Assembly (NCBI RefSeq): GCF_037975245.1 | Contig: NC_092575.1 | Span: forward strand, 13,009,001-13,073,000 | Source: Apostichopus japonicus | Taxonomy: Eukaryota > Echinodermata > Holothuroidea > Aspidochirotida > Stichopodidae | Direction: 5' to 3' | Length of the DNA: 64,000 nt | Shown here: positions 1-13,900 of the stretch, piece by piece | Layout of the letters: the number at the start of each line of letters is the position of its first letter | Position numbering within the stretch: the first letter of the stretch is position 1 | Notes under the pieces: model-generated | Told to the model about the DNA's origin: nothing | What the model saw: only the letters and a program-made list of their open reading frames with translations | Databases searched by the model: none | Translations under genes and position numbers: made by a program

Positions 1-941
1 CTGCATAAGCACATTAAGATCCCCATGATCCACACCCTCGTAAGGCAATAGCCATAGGTAATTAAGGTTCTTGTTTTTGAATGATATATTGTGGGGAAAG
101 TGTACTTTTTGTTACATGGACATGCACTTTCTATAGGACATAATAAGGTGAGTTGTGTTAGCAGGTTTGTATTATGCCATGGTTACCATACATTTATAAT
201 GGTTGTGATGGTTAGGTCATATAGTAACTTTGCTTTCCTTCAGTTTCCTCCATAAACATACCAGTTGTTGAATCTCATCAACATTTTTTTCTTCCATTTT
301 TCAGCTTTTCCTATACATCCCTGTATAAGTTTATGATTCTTAATGCTATTATTGCTATTAAAGTCCACCTTGAATACTGAGCAGTATTTTTAATATTTTT
401 CTCTACCATTCTGTTTTGTACATGTGGAGAATCTATTTTATTTTTTGTCAGAAGTATACCACACTCCAGAGGTGGTGCAGAAGGACTCACGCTGCAGAGC
501 ACAAACTTTGAGGGACAATGAACTGTCTGATTTTAGTGTTGCGAGGGGGAAGGGGAAAGGGTGGGGGAACCAAAAAATTACCCCAAAACATTGCAAGAAA
601 GGAATCCATTGTACATTCCAAATCACAAAATTCTATTTGCAGTCAACAAAAGGACACTTTTATTTTACCAAAAGAGGTCCTTTTCATTTACAAGCATAAG
701 CTCTTAAAACTTTTTCTGAAAATGGAAAAATTGGTACATTTCATGAAAATTGATACTTTTCAGGTTTTTCGCAAAAGTCTTGTGGGGACATGACATCCTG
801 TACCCCCCCTCCCCTCTGCATGCAACCCTGCAGGGTTTTTCGCCCCTGTTGCACTTTTCTATTATGCATCAGTTTATGAGATTTAGCACAAATGAATGAA
901 ACATTATTGATTTTGTTGTCATTTTCTTGTGACCCTTACAG

Positions 942-1941
942 GGCTTCCAGACCCCCCTCTTGATGTGCAGGTTAAACCCGGACCAAACCCCTCCACAGTT
1001 ATGGTAGAATGGCTACCAGTGACCATAACTACATCCGGTCTTTCAAACGGTGCTGTCGTGTCCGGTTACGTAGTCTACGCAAGCGATATTAAAGTTGGAG
1101 AGACCCTGAATCCAACCGGTAAATACGATCTTCTTGTTCGTTGGTGACTGCAGAAACAAACAAACAGAAAGTGAGGGTTGAGGGCAGTGGTAACAATGGG
1201 GACAACATGGGGTACAAGAGAGTACTCTTGGGACCTTCTTAAACCATTAAGCAATCCTAAGTTTAGATTATACTTCAAAGATTCACCCCCTCTTTCTTTT
1301 TACACAAGAAATTATATTTTTTACTGTTCGGTTTCTATTTTTAAAAGATTTGTTTGGTTTTATTTTGTATCTTAGGTTGCAGCATGAAAACTAGAAAATA
1401 ACTAGAAAATAAAAGTTGTGCTGGGTTTCTTGATTTTAATCTCTTTTACCATGGTCGAGTCTTGGCCAGATCATTGCGTTGTGTCCTCGGGGCAAGGCAC
1501 TCTATCTCCATTGCCTCTCTTCACCCAGGTGTATCAATGGGAACCTGGGAGATAAAACTGTCAGCCGGGCACTGTTTAGCTGCTGCCATATGGAGGGATT
1601 GTCTCTATGTTTGACAGGTTATCGTTGACCAGGTTAATATTGTGATGCGCCTTGAGCACCGTTATCGGTGGATATGTCTGCGCCTTATAAATCCTCAATG
1701 TTATATTATTATTATTATTATGTTCATTGGTGCAATGACCTTTAACCTCTTTCATCATCTCGTTACATATGCAGGGGATCGCGTCGCAATTTCAACGTCT
1801 CGTCTCAGAGCTGTCAGAGCTAGGGACGTGATCGTCAGGACGATATCTCCTAACGGCGAGTCGTCGGACTCCATCCCAGGGAGAGTAAAATCACAACTCC
1901 TTGAAGACAAGAAAGAAGGAGGAGTTACTGGTAAATCCAAG
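942..1941 (+). CDS. RIMBP2: RIMBP exons encoding the last fibronectin type III domain (942-1118, 1775-1941)
   Basis: The first exon follows acceptor CTTACAG and begins in phase 1. It reads LPDPPLDVQVKPG, then VEWLPV, then GLSNGAVVSGYVVYAS, the typical RIM-BP FN3 signature (PPxDV, W, GxSNGxxVxGYxVYA). It ends NPTG at a GTAAAT donor. The second exon (acceptor ATATGCAG) continues DRVAISTSRLRAV, VIVRTISPNGES, matching the last strands of the fold (the VRTLSAQGES-like end). The 3' border is ambiguous. The donor after 1941 gives phase 0 and joins the 3302 exon in frame. The donor after 1930 gives phase 1. The intervening intron holds a SINE. Confidence 0.88.
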
Positions 1942-4900
1942 GTCAGAAAACTTCAAACTTATTTTTAAAATTAATTGAATTCATTAACAAACTTAATGAA
2001 GTTTACCTTTTATAGAAAATGTGGTCTTTACTGAAGTTTAACATAAAATGCTAAACAAAATGAAAACTGAATAAATTCCACCGAATAATGAGCAAATTTT
2101 TTTTTTTTCCCTTGACACCAGTTAATTTTTTTTTTTTATGTTTGTGAAGCGGGTTAAATTGTGCACAAAAACAAATGATATCAGAAACATTAAAATTTTA
2201 AAAATGGTTTGTACGAGCATTCCTTCGTACCATTTGTCACTTTGCCATTTGTAGGTCATGCCAGTGTGGAAACCTCTAGCCCTCTAACAAATATAGCTTA
2301 TATCTACACTGGCTTTCTGGTAACAGTATTCAAGCAAACTGTTTATTTTTATTTTCCCCTCTATAAAAACTTTACCATATAATGGGAATGTTGTTATTCT
2401 TTCTGATGGCAAGAATGAGATCCTTAGAGATAAAGTTAACAAACTTCAGGTGTAAAAGCAATAACAATTCTACTATAATTAAGAATAGCTTTTCAGTTTG
2501 TAACTTTTGTACTGTATGTAACTCAAGAATGTTCAGTTTTGTTAAATTATTCTCTCATGGACCATCCTGTAAACTATAATACCTATGAATGTCTTAATCA
2601 AGTTAATTTTTCAAACTAAAATCGTCAGTTCTGATATGATTCAGTTTTAGCTGTCAACCAGAGGTAAACTGGTGATGCATGTAATGTCTTCCCCGAGTAG
2701 ATATATGAAGAATAGATTTCAATAGTTTAGTCCTCCAATCCTTGAAGGAAAATACGCATCTTGAATGTAAAACAGAGTAGGTCGTAGGTCTTAACCTATG
2801 CTACCTGTAAATTTTAGGAACAAAATGAATTCCAAGTAAACTAGATTTGTTTCTTTTACATATCTGCTTTACTATATCTTAAATTCTACCTAACTCATTT
2901 AACCTTGGCTGTGTACATACAGTTTTGAAATACTACCCCATATTCAATATGTAAATCCATTTCCGGTGGCCATCTTGAATTAAGAGCGTCCTGTTTGGTT
3001 TGTATGCGCTTGTTTTGCTATCTGACCAAGGACTTGAACAAAAGAATTCCAGGTCCTCGGTTGTGATTTCTAAAGAATCACCACGTCCTCGGAAGAATTC
3101 TATTGTATGGGGTATTGTTAAGGTTAGGGTACGTGGATTTGAACAATGGAAAATACAATGGGGTCCTCGGTTTGAATGCAATACAAACATGTGTGTGTGT
3201 GTGTGTATTTTTGTCGGTCCATAGTTTTTCATCGTCTTTTTGAAATCAATAACTATCTATCATTTGAACGTTCATTCTCATCCACGCTGCAACCCAAACA
3301 GTCCAAACGGAAAAGGAAAAAGGTGACCTTTGACACGGATAGTCAATTTCACCTGTATGATGAGGATTCGGTAAATTTGATCTGGCAAAAAAGTGGTCAT
3401 GCTGTGTTTATCTTTTGTAGACTAACAAACTTCTTTCTTCACTTTGTTTATGATAATTTAGGAGATTGAATATTAACTATTAATAACATGAAAGTGTGTA
3501 GATTTAGATGTTCTGTAGGTACAGGGAGGGTAACAGTGCAAGCAGGTTGCTACCGTCTTGCTTGTTTAATACTCGCATGTCCCTATGAGGGGGGATTTAG
3601 AAGGTCATTTTAAGAGGCCCAGAAGTCTCAGTGTGCATATGTACACTGACAAAAAATTTAGGGTTCAGTTTAGTGCAGACTGCACTTAAAATTTTTATCA
3701 ACCATAAACAATTTTCTTTCCAATTCAAGGGAAAGGTGTACAACCAAATCACACCTTCTCGATCCTTATAGTTATATCAATAAATAATTGCATACCATAT
3801 TTTCATTTGGCAATATCCATTCTGTAAATCAGCTTGTTTGTAAAAATTAATATTACATCAAAAGATTTTTTTTGGGGAACTAGACAACTACATCTCAGAA
3901 ATCCGAAATCTCACAGATGTTACATTTATACATTGGATGAAGGAAACATTCCATTGTAGAAAAAAGGAAGTTAAGGGAAAAGTATGTGATACTCAGTTTT
4001 GTAATGATACCCACATATGGTGAACGTTAAATCGCTCCCAGCGACAATCTATCAATTTTGTTCTAACTATTTTGTTTTTTAATATTTTTTTTTATTATCG
4101 TGATGTTTTTTTTATATCACGTTAGTCATGATCAACAACAGGCAGTGTTTGAACCATTGGAAACTTAAAAACGATTTAATGTTCAGGTAGAAATATTTCA
4201 TCATGATTATTTTCATTAGTCTTTTCTCCCGCTACTGTGGTCTTGAAAGTAAATGAGACATCCAAAAGTTGACATTTAGTGCCAATTAGAGAAGCAATAT
4301 GCCGTCAATCCATCGCTGTTATATTAACAACCTTGTCTCATTTGTACTTAAGATAAACATATTAATCCTTTTTGATCTGCATGCAGCAAATATCGATGGC
4401 GTAATTTTCTCGAAAGTTTGGAAGTTTAGTTTTTGAGTTGCTGTCTTTAATGATGTCATTAATTTAAAAGTCTGAAGATATTAATCTGTTTAATAGTTTT
4501 CTAGTTTGAGCTTTTCTTTCTTTCTTTCTCCCTGTATTTGTTTTTTTATTCCTCTCTGTCTCTCTATTTTTTTTTGTGGAATAGATTTCTTATTTGTTTT
4601 CATAGCTTGAGGCTAAACATTTGTGTCACAGCATCTCAGCCATTGTTTGGTATTGTCTTGATTTTAGAGGCATAAAATTGGCAAGGAAGAATGAATCATT
4701 GCACCCTTTTCTCAGTTACATTAGCTAGGGAAACATGCTGTGACATCAAAATAAATTTGGTTGATAAGTGCAGGGAGGGGGGAGGGGTCTAGGGAAAGAG
4801 GCAAATTTTGCGATCGTACTGTAAATTTCTAACAACCCAAGAGTGGGATCAAAACTAACTGTTTTGTCCAAAAATTCAAATTAGCAATGTTGTGTATACC

Positions 4901-7900
4901 TTTACATGAGTTCTTGAAGCTGTGGTCAACCTTCTCCTTCCTTTAAAGGAGACACAAAGCCCAATTATCATCTTTAGCTCATATGTTAGAGATCTTTGTG
5001 ATGTGCCACACCCTTCAAACAGCTAACAAAAATCTTGCTCTGTTTGGGAGATAAATCCTACTTCAAATGTTGTGACTGTTGGCTGTGATTTTATGAACCT
5101 ATGATGTCATAGTGTCACTAGGATCTAAACCTTTTTACTTTCACCTGGTTTTTCTTGTTTAATTATTTTCAAGGTGGAATGTTAATAAGTGTTGACAATA
5201 AAGCCATAGCCATCACCAGGTCTTGTTAAGACTGTTCAATATTTTAGTTTCTGTATTTGTCAATAACCAACCTCATTTAACAGAACAATAAACATTGTAA
5301 TAAGTAAAGAGAAACATAGCAAGTTTGAAGCACAGGTGGCATTTAAAATGATGTCATAGTTAGACTTGATCACGTCTTAGAGAAGGGACATGGAATCTTC
5401 GATATCTCCTAGATGGAATGATGTTTTTGCTTGGCTGTTTTGGGGAAATTGACCATCACAGTTCATCTTTATCACATAAAGAGCAATAATGATAGTTAGG
5501 TTTGTGTGTTGCCTTTCATGTATAAGGATACTACTGTAGGGTTTTTAGTAGCCTACACGTATGTATCTAGGTAAGCTTAGGATTCTTCAGTAGGGTTTTC
5601 AGTAGCCTACATGTATGTAGCCTACAGTACATGTATGTATCTAGGTAAGCTTAGGATACTTCAGTAGGGTTTTCAGTAGCCTACATGTATGTAGCCTACA
5701 TGTATGTATCTAGGTATGGTTGCATGGACTGAAAACAGCATGGTGGATTCAGGAGGTCTGAATAGAAAAGTAAATTGGAGCTTGTGGTGATGTGAGGTGC
5801 ATGTCCTTTCCAAGTTACAAATGAAAGACAATCTGTCAAAGTTGATGAAAACAAATTATGTTCATTTATGGTTTATAATAGACTGAGTTTCAATTTCAAA
5901 AAATATGACAGGCAATTGTGTTGGCATGGGGAAGTTGACTCTCATTGAAGAGGATAATTTGGAAAAAACAGTCGTGCCATATTACAGATTGCCATCTTCA
6001 TCTTCCTATCCCCTACAGACCCCTTCCACTCTTGAAGACTGCATATTAAATTGCATCCAATTTCACAAGTTCATTGATCAGTTTTAAGGGAAAAAAAGGC
6101 CTGTTAGTTTATGGCGAGCTGAGTCAGTTTGCAGCCCAAAGGCCATGCAGAGGTCAAGTAGAGGATAAAGAATAGTATATTCTCATTTATACTTTTTCTC
6201 ATGTTTTTATGCAAAGTGGGACCTGGTGACATCACTGTCCCTGTGGCTCTAGACACCATCCAACCCTTCTTTTGTCCTCCCCCTCCCCCCCCCCTCCCTG
6301 TCCTGTCTCCCTCTCCTCATCTAGAGATTTTGCCGTGCACCATTAGTTTACAGATGCTCATATAGGGTATAGATTGAAAACCTGAATATATTATTATTTT
6401 ACAAGCATAGTAAAAAATATTTGTCTTTAAGCATATATGTCTTTTGGTGAGGCAGCTGGATCAATTTTGGACTTCAGTACCATTAACTTTATAGTGACAA
6501 TGACCCTGTAAGAGATGTATCATTTAAGGTACCGTACTTGCCGTCCCCTCCAACCCAACCCCCTTTCTTTCATTGTGTTCCATTTCTTTCTCTCTTTTAC
6601 AAATGTTTGCTATATCTTCCAAGGTTAGTTTACATAATATTTTGATTTTTGTTTTTTTTTTAATCGCAGAGTTCGATGTATGACAATGCAGATGACGAGG
6701 ACAGCAGCTCTCGCAGTCAAGACGTCTCATCCCACAAGGACACTTCCAGATCAGAAGAAGACAGCGTAGACAAATTTGTGAAAAAGGTGGCCAAGACAAA
6801 AGCATCCAATGGAGAGGATGTGAATGATAATGGACCAAACAAGGTAGGAGATCAAAATCAGTCTACTACCTGTTTGTTTTATCAAATTCACATATTTTAT
6901 TTACATTTATTATAAACCAAGAATATACATGTTTCTTAAGATCAATATGTCTTCCATATATGTTTTGTATATATACATATCAAATCATTTTACACTGTTT
7001 ATTCAACTGGCTCTGCTCCTTTTGAACATACAGACTTCTCTCTATATAAAATGAAAGTTACTAGATCAATAACCCTCGGAGGGATTTATTTCAAGATCCC
7101 AAACTCTCACACCAAAACCCTAGCAGTATAGAGTTAGCTCATCTCATTGGATTGAGAGAATTTATTTCCACCTTTCATAATTGTTATTGTCAGGTTTTAC
7201 AACCTTGAGACTTCCATAGCCATATGCCTCACTACTCACTCTGGGATCTTTTTACCCTGGGACCCATCACAACTTGAACGTTGTGAAGTTGAGAAGCATT
7301 TCCATCTCTGCTGCAGCAAACAAATGAGGGCCAAAAAAGATTGAAGAGAGCCTATCCATTCTAAGGTTCATAGTTATTTTCTCAACAGGCTAAAGGAGAC
7401 GCCAAAACTCCGAAAGACTCTGACTCGGTCTCCGATAGCGACCGCTCCGAGCTTTCGGATATCATTGAGGAGAGGGAGGAGGAGGTATCGGAGTTTGGAG
7501 AGGCATCGCTACCGGGGCTGAGCGACAGCAGCAGCTCAAGGAGGAGGAGGAGGAGAGCAGACGACGAAGACAAAAGGAGGATGGACGACGTTTTAAAAGT
7601 AAGAGATGGGATCCACACTGTGAGTTTAATAATAATAATAATAATAAACAGTTCTTATGTAGCGCAACTTACAATAAAGTCTTGCCGCGCTGTACAAAAG
7701 AAAGTGAAAGATATGTACACAATATACAATAAGAGTAAACATAACAATTATAACAATGAAAACAGGTGTATCTTCAAAACAGTTTTGAACATCTCCACAG
7801 ACACGATCTTCTTTATGTTGAGTGGGAGATTATTCCAAAGGAGGGTTGAGGAGTACTGGAAAGATCGCTCGCCATAAGATTTAGTGGACACAGGGTGCAT

Positions 7901-10900
7901 AGAGAGCAATGATTGGGTGCTAGAGTGTAGGAATGGTTTAAGACTGTTCCTGTAAGAAGGAGATTGTTTTGAGGAAATAGATTAGACCAAAGATCTCCAG
8001 TTTGGGTTGAGAGTGGTAGCCCAAAAATCCCAGATTTTGCCAGACTTTTTTTCTACCATAAAAATATTTGACAGAATTTCAGAATGGCACGCTGCATCAT
8101 AGACTTACTTGTAAACAAGTGTTCTCATGAAGGATGCATTGCATATGAACAAAATAAAAACAATGGTAGGATGTTTACTGAAGTAATTTCATATCATAGT
8201 TCCTCTGTATTTAATAAGCAGAAGAGAAATAACATTAAAAGGACAGATTTCAGTTTCTTGGATTTCATCTCCATCACTTGCAGCATGCCAAGCCTTCGGA
8301 GTTTGACACGGATCCAGAGTTGGAATCGCTGACCAAACCGGACAAAGTGGTTCCCATACAAATCATCAGGAGGCAGCAGGATGTGGACCGAGAGACCGAA
8401 CAGTCGCCGCACAACCAGGTGGTCGAGCCGGTCCCGATGAAAGCACGGAGGACCGTGCCACATATAGGTCAGAAATCAAAAGGTTATAGTGATGAAATAT
8501 TTTCTGGGAGATCTCGCCACTTCACAATTGTTGTTGTTTAGGTGGTGGTGTAAAATGACTGATATAGAGGGTAGGTTATGTTGTATGTATGTATGTATGT
8601 ATGTATGTATGTATGTATATATGTATTTTAGATCCTCCTGCAAGCAGCAACTCGCGAAGAGGCCTCATTGGCTTATCAAAGCTGCAAGCTGACCGAAGTC
8701 AGTCTCTTAGATTCATATTTAACGTCCATGAGTATGAATTGTCAATTGTCAACAACTCTGTAACTGGACGACGAACATTAATCTTGGAGTGACTCGAACT
8801 CGGGACCTTATGAATGAAAGGCACTGGCGTTAACCACTGAGCTAACACTGAATGTTAATGTTAATAACAGAGTTGGGGTCCCACAACATACTTGCCTTCT
8901 CTAGATGAGAAATAAGCTGGTCTTGGATGTATTTTACAAGCTCATCTCTTTCAATGTATCACTTCTTGATCTCTTTGGTTAGAATTTTTGTAACACAAAT
9001 AGTGTAAATTGCCCTCCATTATTACATCACACAACAGAACTGATATCGCAGGCAGTGGCCGGTCGTCCTTTGGGTGACGTGGAATTTTGTTTTCACTTAC
9101 TCCCACCAGCAGAGCTGGTTTCCAAACAAGGTGGTTGTATATTGGTATGATGAAGTTGTTATAAGGTAGTATCTGCGAGGTCATGGGTCGAAGCAGTTGT
9201 TGGCTAAATTAAGGTGTGTTGGTCATCTAGGAGCAATCCATGGTTTACTCATCTGCAATAGTCTGTCTCACTGGTTAATTTAAAAATCAGTTTAACCTGG
9301 TCATTAGATAGTTACCCCATGATGAAGTTTGAGCAAGAAGCCCATCTGATCTCCACACACATAATGTAACTGCCTTCCAGAACGTTGAACTACTCTAAAT
9401 TTGCAGGTTGCAAGCTCAAGCACAAGAGTAGGTTTGGATTTCTGGCCAAAACTTCAGATGTTTGAGATAGCCTCTAAGATGAGCTCGGCATTTCATCCCT
9501 CAGTTAGCCTGTATAAAGTTTATTGATTTATTTGTTTTGCCACAAAAGTACAAAGTGTAGGGAAGTCTTCCAGAAAGCTTAAAAGCTTAACAATGTGGAA
9601 GACTCCCTGAAGAAAGAAAAGAAAAGAAAAGAAAAAAAAAGTTGTTAGATTTTTTATACTTGCATGAAAAGTCCTTATAAGTCCGCTTTTATATTAAACA
9701 CTTGTTTGTTGTCATTTTCTACAGAAATCACCAAGGAGACAAGTGAGGACAGAACCCCTACCCCTACATCTCCTTCACATCACCACAACTCAAAGTCTTC
9801 CCCTCCAACTTCCAGTAGGGGTAGTAGGAGTGGTCCACCACCACAAGAGATGAGGGATGTCAACTCCAACAACCAGACTCATCCCAGCTCACCGAAGGAT
9901 CCATCATCATCACACAACAGTTGGAACGGTGTCGGTTCTCGTCACTTCGACGAGAAGTCTTCTAGCGAGGTGCACCGTAAGCTGTCCCGGGGGTCCAGGG
10001 GTTCCCGGAGCTCCAGGGGGTCCAGGTCTTCCAGAACAGAGGATACCCTTGACGACGAATTCTCGGCCAGCGAACCTGAAGAAATTAATGACGAGTCGAC
10101 CGTGAGGTATTTCGTGGCCCTTTACGACTATGACCCGGCTTGCATGTCTCCGAACGTGGATGCCTATGACGAAGAACTCGCTTTCAGAGAGGGCGATGTT
10201 TTAAGGGTGAGTGGAAAACGCCTCCACGAATTAGTCGATACAGAATACAAGTAATAATTGCAAGAAGTTAACTTTGAGTTTAATGGGGGGGCCAACCCTT
10301 TTCTCATTCCCCCCCACCCCTGTTACACACCTTCCATACCATGAGGGTTTATTTGATTGACATTGTTGCAATCTTTGTCCTTGATAGGTTTATGGAGACA
10401 AAGATGATGACGGCTTCTTTCTCGGTGAGATGAATGGCAGACGAGGCTACGTCCCTTTTAACATGATAGAGGAGTTAGAATCTACAGGCCAGAATCCTTT
10501 AAGTCCAGTTAAGAGACTTTCAGTCACAGAGCCTAGTGACTCTCCAGATAGGATAGGAGGCTACAGCGATAGCCTGAATACCACCATGAGCAGCCCAGGT
10601 AAGCTTAAAGTCAAGTGCTAGGGCAACAGGCTACAGTGATAGCCTGAATACCACCATGAGTAGCCCAGGTAAGCTTAAAGTCAAGTGCTAGGGCTAGAGG
10701 CTACAGTGATAGCCTGAATACCACCATGAGTAGCCCAGGTAAGCTTAAAGTCAACTGCTAGGGCTAGAGGCTACAGCGATAGCCTGAATACCACCATGAG
10801 TAGCCCAGGTAAGCTTAAAGTCAACTGCTAGGGCTAGAGGCTACAGTGATAGCCTGATACCACCATGAGTAGCCCAGGTAAGCTTAAAGTCAAGTGCTAG

Positions 10901-13900
10901 GGCTAGAGGCTACAGCGATAGCCTGAATACCACCATGAGTAGCCCAGGTAAGCTTAAAGTCAACTGCTAGGGCTAGAGGCTACAGTGATAGCCTGAATAC
11001 CACCATGAGTAGCCCAGGTAAGCTCAGCGGCAGGGCTAAGAGGCTATAGTGATAGCCTGATACCATCATGTTTAGCCCAGGTATGCTTAAAGTCAAGTGC
11101 TAGGGCTAGAGGCTACAGTGATAGCCTGATACCAACATGAGTAGCCCAGGTAAGCTTAAAGTCAAGTGCTAGGGCTAGAGGCTACAGTGATAGCCTGATA
11201 CCACCATGAGTAGCCCAGGTAAGCTTAAAGTCAAGTGCTAGGGCTAGAGGCTACAGCGATAGCCTGAATACCACCATGCGTAGCCCAGGTAAGCTTAAAG
11301 TCAACTGCTAGGGCTAGAGGCTACAGTGATAGCCTGAATACCACCATGAGTAGCCCAGCTAAGCTAAGCGGCAGGGCTAAGAGGCTATAGTGATAGCCTG
11401 ATACCATCATGAGTAGCCCAGGTATGCTTAAAGTCAAGTGCTAGGGCTAGAGGCTACAGTGATAGCCTGATACCAACATGAGTAGCCCAGGTAAGCTTAA
11501 AGTCAACTGCTAGGGCTAGAGGCTACAGCAATAGCCTGAATACCACCATGAGTCACCCAGGTAAGCTTAAAGTCAAGTGCTAGGGCTAGAGGCTACAGCA
11601 ATAGCCTGAATACCAACATGAGTCACCCAGGTAAGCTTAAAGTCAAGTGCTAGGGCAACAGGCTACAGTAATAGCCTGAATGCCACCATGAGTAGCCCAG
11701 GTAAGCTAAAAGTCAACTGCTAGGGCTAGAGGCTACAGTGATAGCCTGATACCACCATGAGTAGCCCAGGTAAGCTAATAGTCAACTGCTAGGGCTAGAG
11801 GCTACAGTGATAGCCTGATACCACCATGAGTAGCCCAGGTAAGCTAATAGTCAAGTGCTAGGGCTAGAGGCTACAGCGATAGCCTGATACCACCATGAGT
11901 AGCCCAGGTAAGCTAATAGTCAACTGCTAGGGCTAGAGGCTACAGCGATAGCCTGATACCACCATGAGTAGCCCAGGTAAGCTAATAGTCAACTGCTAGG
12001 GCTAGAGGCTACAGTGATAGCCTGAATACCACCATGAGTAGCCCAGGTAAGCTAATAGTCAACTGCTAGGGCTAGAGGCTACAGTGATAGCCTGATACCA
12101 CCATGAGTAGCCCAGGTAAGCTAATAGTCAACTGCTAGGGCTAGAGGCTACAGTGATAGCCTGATACCACCATGAGTAGCCCAGGTAAGCTAATAGTCAA
12201 CTGCTAGGGCTAGAGGCTACAGTGATAGCCTGAATACCACCATGAGTAGCCCAGGTAAGCTAATAGTCAACTGCTAGGGCTAGAGGCTATAGTGATAGCC
12301 TGATACCACCATGAGTAGCCCAGGTAAGCTAATGGTCAACTGCTAGGGCTAGAGGCTACAGTGATAGCCTGATACCACCATGAGTAGCCCAGGTAAGCTA
12401 ATAGTCAACTGCTAGGACTAGAGGCTACAGTGATAGCCTGAATACCACCATGAGTAGCCCAGGTAAGCTAATAGTCAACTGCTAGGGCTAGAGGCTACAG
12501 TGATAGCCTGATACCACCATGAGTAGCCCAGGTAAGCTAATAGTCAACTGCTAGGGCTAGAGAATTCACATGCAGAACATATTATAGCAGTCTTGTACAC
12601 ACAGGAAACAGTAACTTTAAAGACTTGCAAATGCTACACAAAATTATTTCCTGAAGTAGTGGTAGGAAAAGAAATAAAAAGGTTTGAGTCTGAAAAAATG
12701 CACTCTAAAATAGTGATTTTTTTTTACTTATGGAAGAAAAAGGATCTGTTCAGCTACATCGGTATTTGGATATCCACATTCAGATCAATAACTGCTAGTA
12801 TATTTAAGCAGTGTTTGATTATCTCTCCTAACACTCAGACTACAGACTTGCCTCTGTAAAATTCACATTGAAAAGGTACAGCAATAACTAGAAACCCAGT
12901 GTGTACCAATATATGTGTTTTGTAGTAAGTGAAAACAGAATGATCATACTTACAACAGTATTAAATTGTCTCATTTGGTAGAGCATTGATACGACTGGAC
13001 AAGAAGGCCTAGTCTAATCATGTTTTACTGTCAAAAAAGGAACATTTTTTGTTAATACTAACTTGTTTCACTTTATAGATTTAATTTTCTAAATAAATCA
13101 TAAATTTCTCGACGGTTATTCAGGTCACATGTACGACAGTCCCGCAAACGGCAGTCAGCTGATCATTCCACGAGATGCGATCAAGCGTACGATGAGGGCG
13201 CTATTTGATTATGATCCCAGAGAGCTTTCACCCAATCCTGACATTGAAATGGAGTTACCTTTCAGACAAGGGGAGACCCTGTATGTGTACGGAGAGATGG
13301 ATGATGATGGCTTTTTCATTGTGAGTCTCTATGTCAAATTCTTCTCAAAGTTAAAAGAGGAGATTTTTAAATCTTGAATATCAACTAGATTTTAGCCACT
13401 TTGTCTATGGACAGAAGTCTATGCAATTCATAAGGACTCAGGTTTGATTCCTGTTCTGTAACCCAGTACATTTCTCTGCTATTTTCCACTGTTTGATAAT
13501 TTCCTAGTCAGTCTACAGTCATTCATTTACTTAATATAGTTTCAACTCTTTATGTATTATCGACATTACCACTTTGTTTGATGGGTTAGGCTTTTCTGCT
13601 TTGACAAAGGTCAGTGTCAGGCTCTACTGTAGACGTCTGTTTTGATCTAACTTCTTCTCCTTTTTTCATGCATAGGGGGAACTGAATGGAGAAAGGGGCC
13701 TGGTGCCGTCTAACTTTCTGGAAGAAATCTCGGACAGGGATTCGGTGACCACCCCGTCCTCGTATTCACCATCTCCTGCTAAAGGGCCTCCCTCTGATAA
13801 ACAATCAAACAAGGTAAGGTAACATGTCCATGTTATCTGGACTCTTAAAATTATTCAAATTTATCAAGATATCAAACTTTTACCCATTTTAGAAGAAATT

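Noticed and set aside
424-793. Overlapping short open frames at the start of the window
   Set aside because: They lie in the intron before the FN3 exon, show no FN3 or SH3 motifs, and are not phase-compatible with a strong donor.
8787-8850. tRNA gene on the minus strand
   Set aside because: A and B boxes are present, but the arms do not form a clean cloverleaf and the sequence continues into a SINE body with a tail that recurs at 14876-15050.
10558-12562. CRISPR array or satellite unrelated to the gene
   Set aside because: There are no unique spacers; units are contiguous, and the first unit is part of a coding exon in an animal gene.
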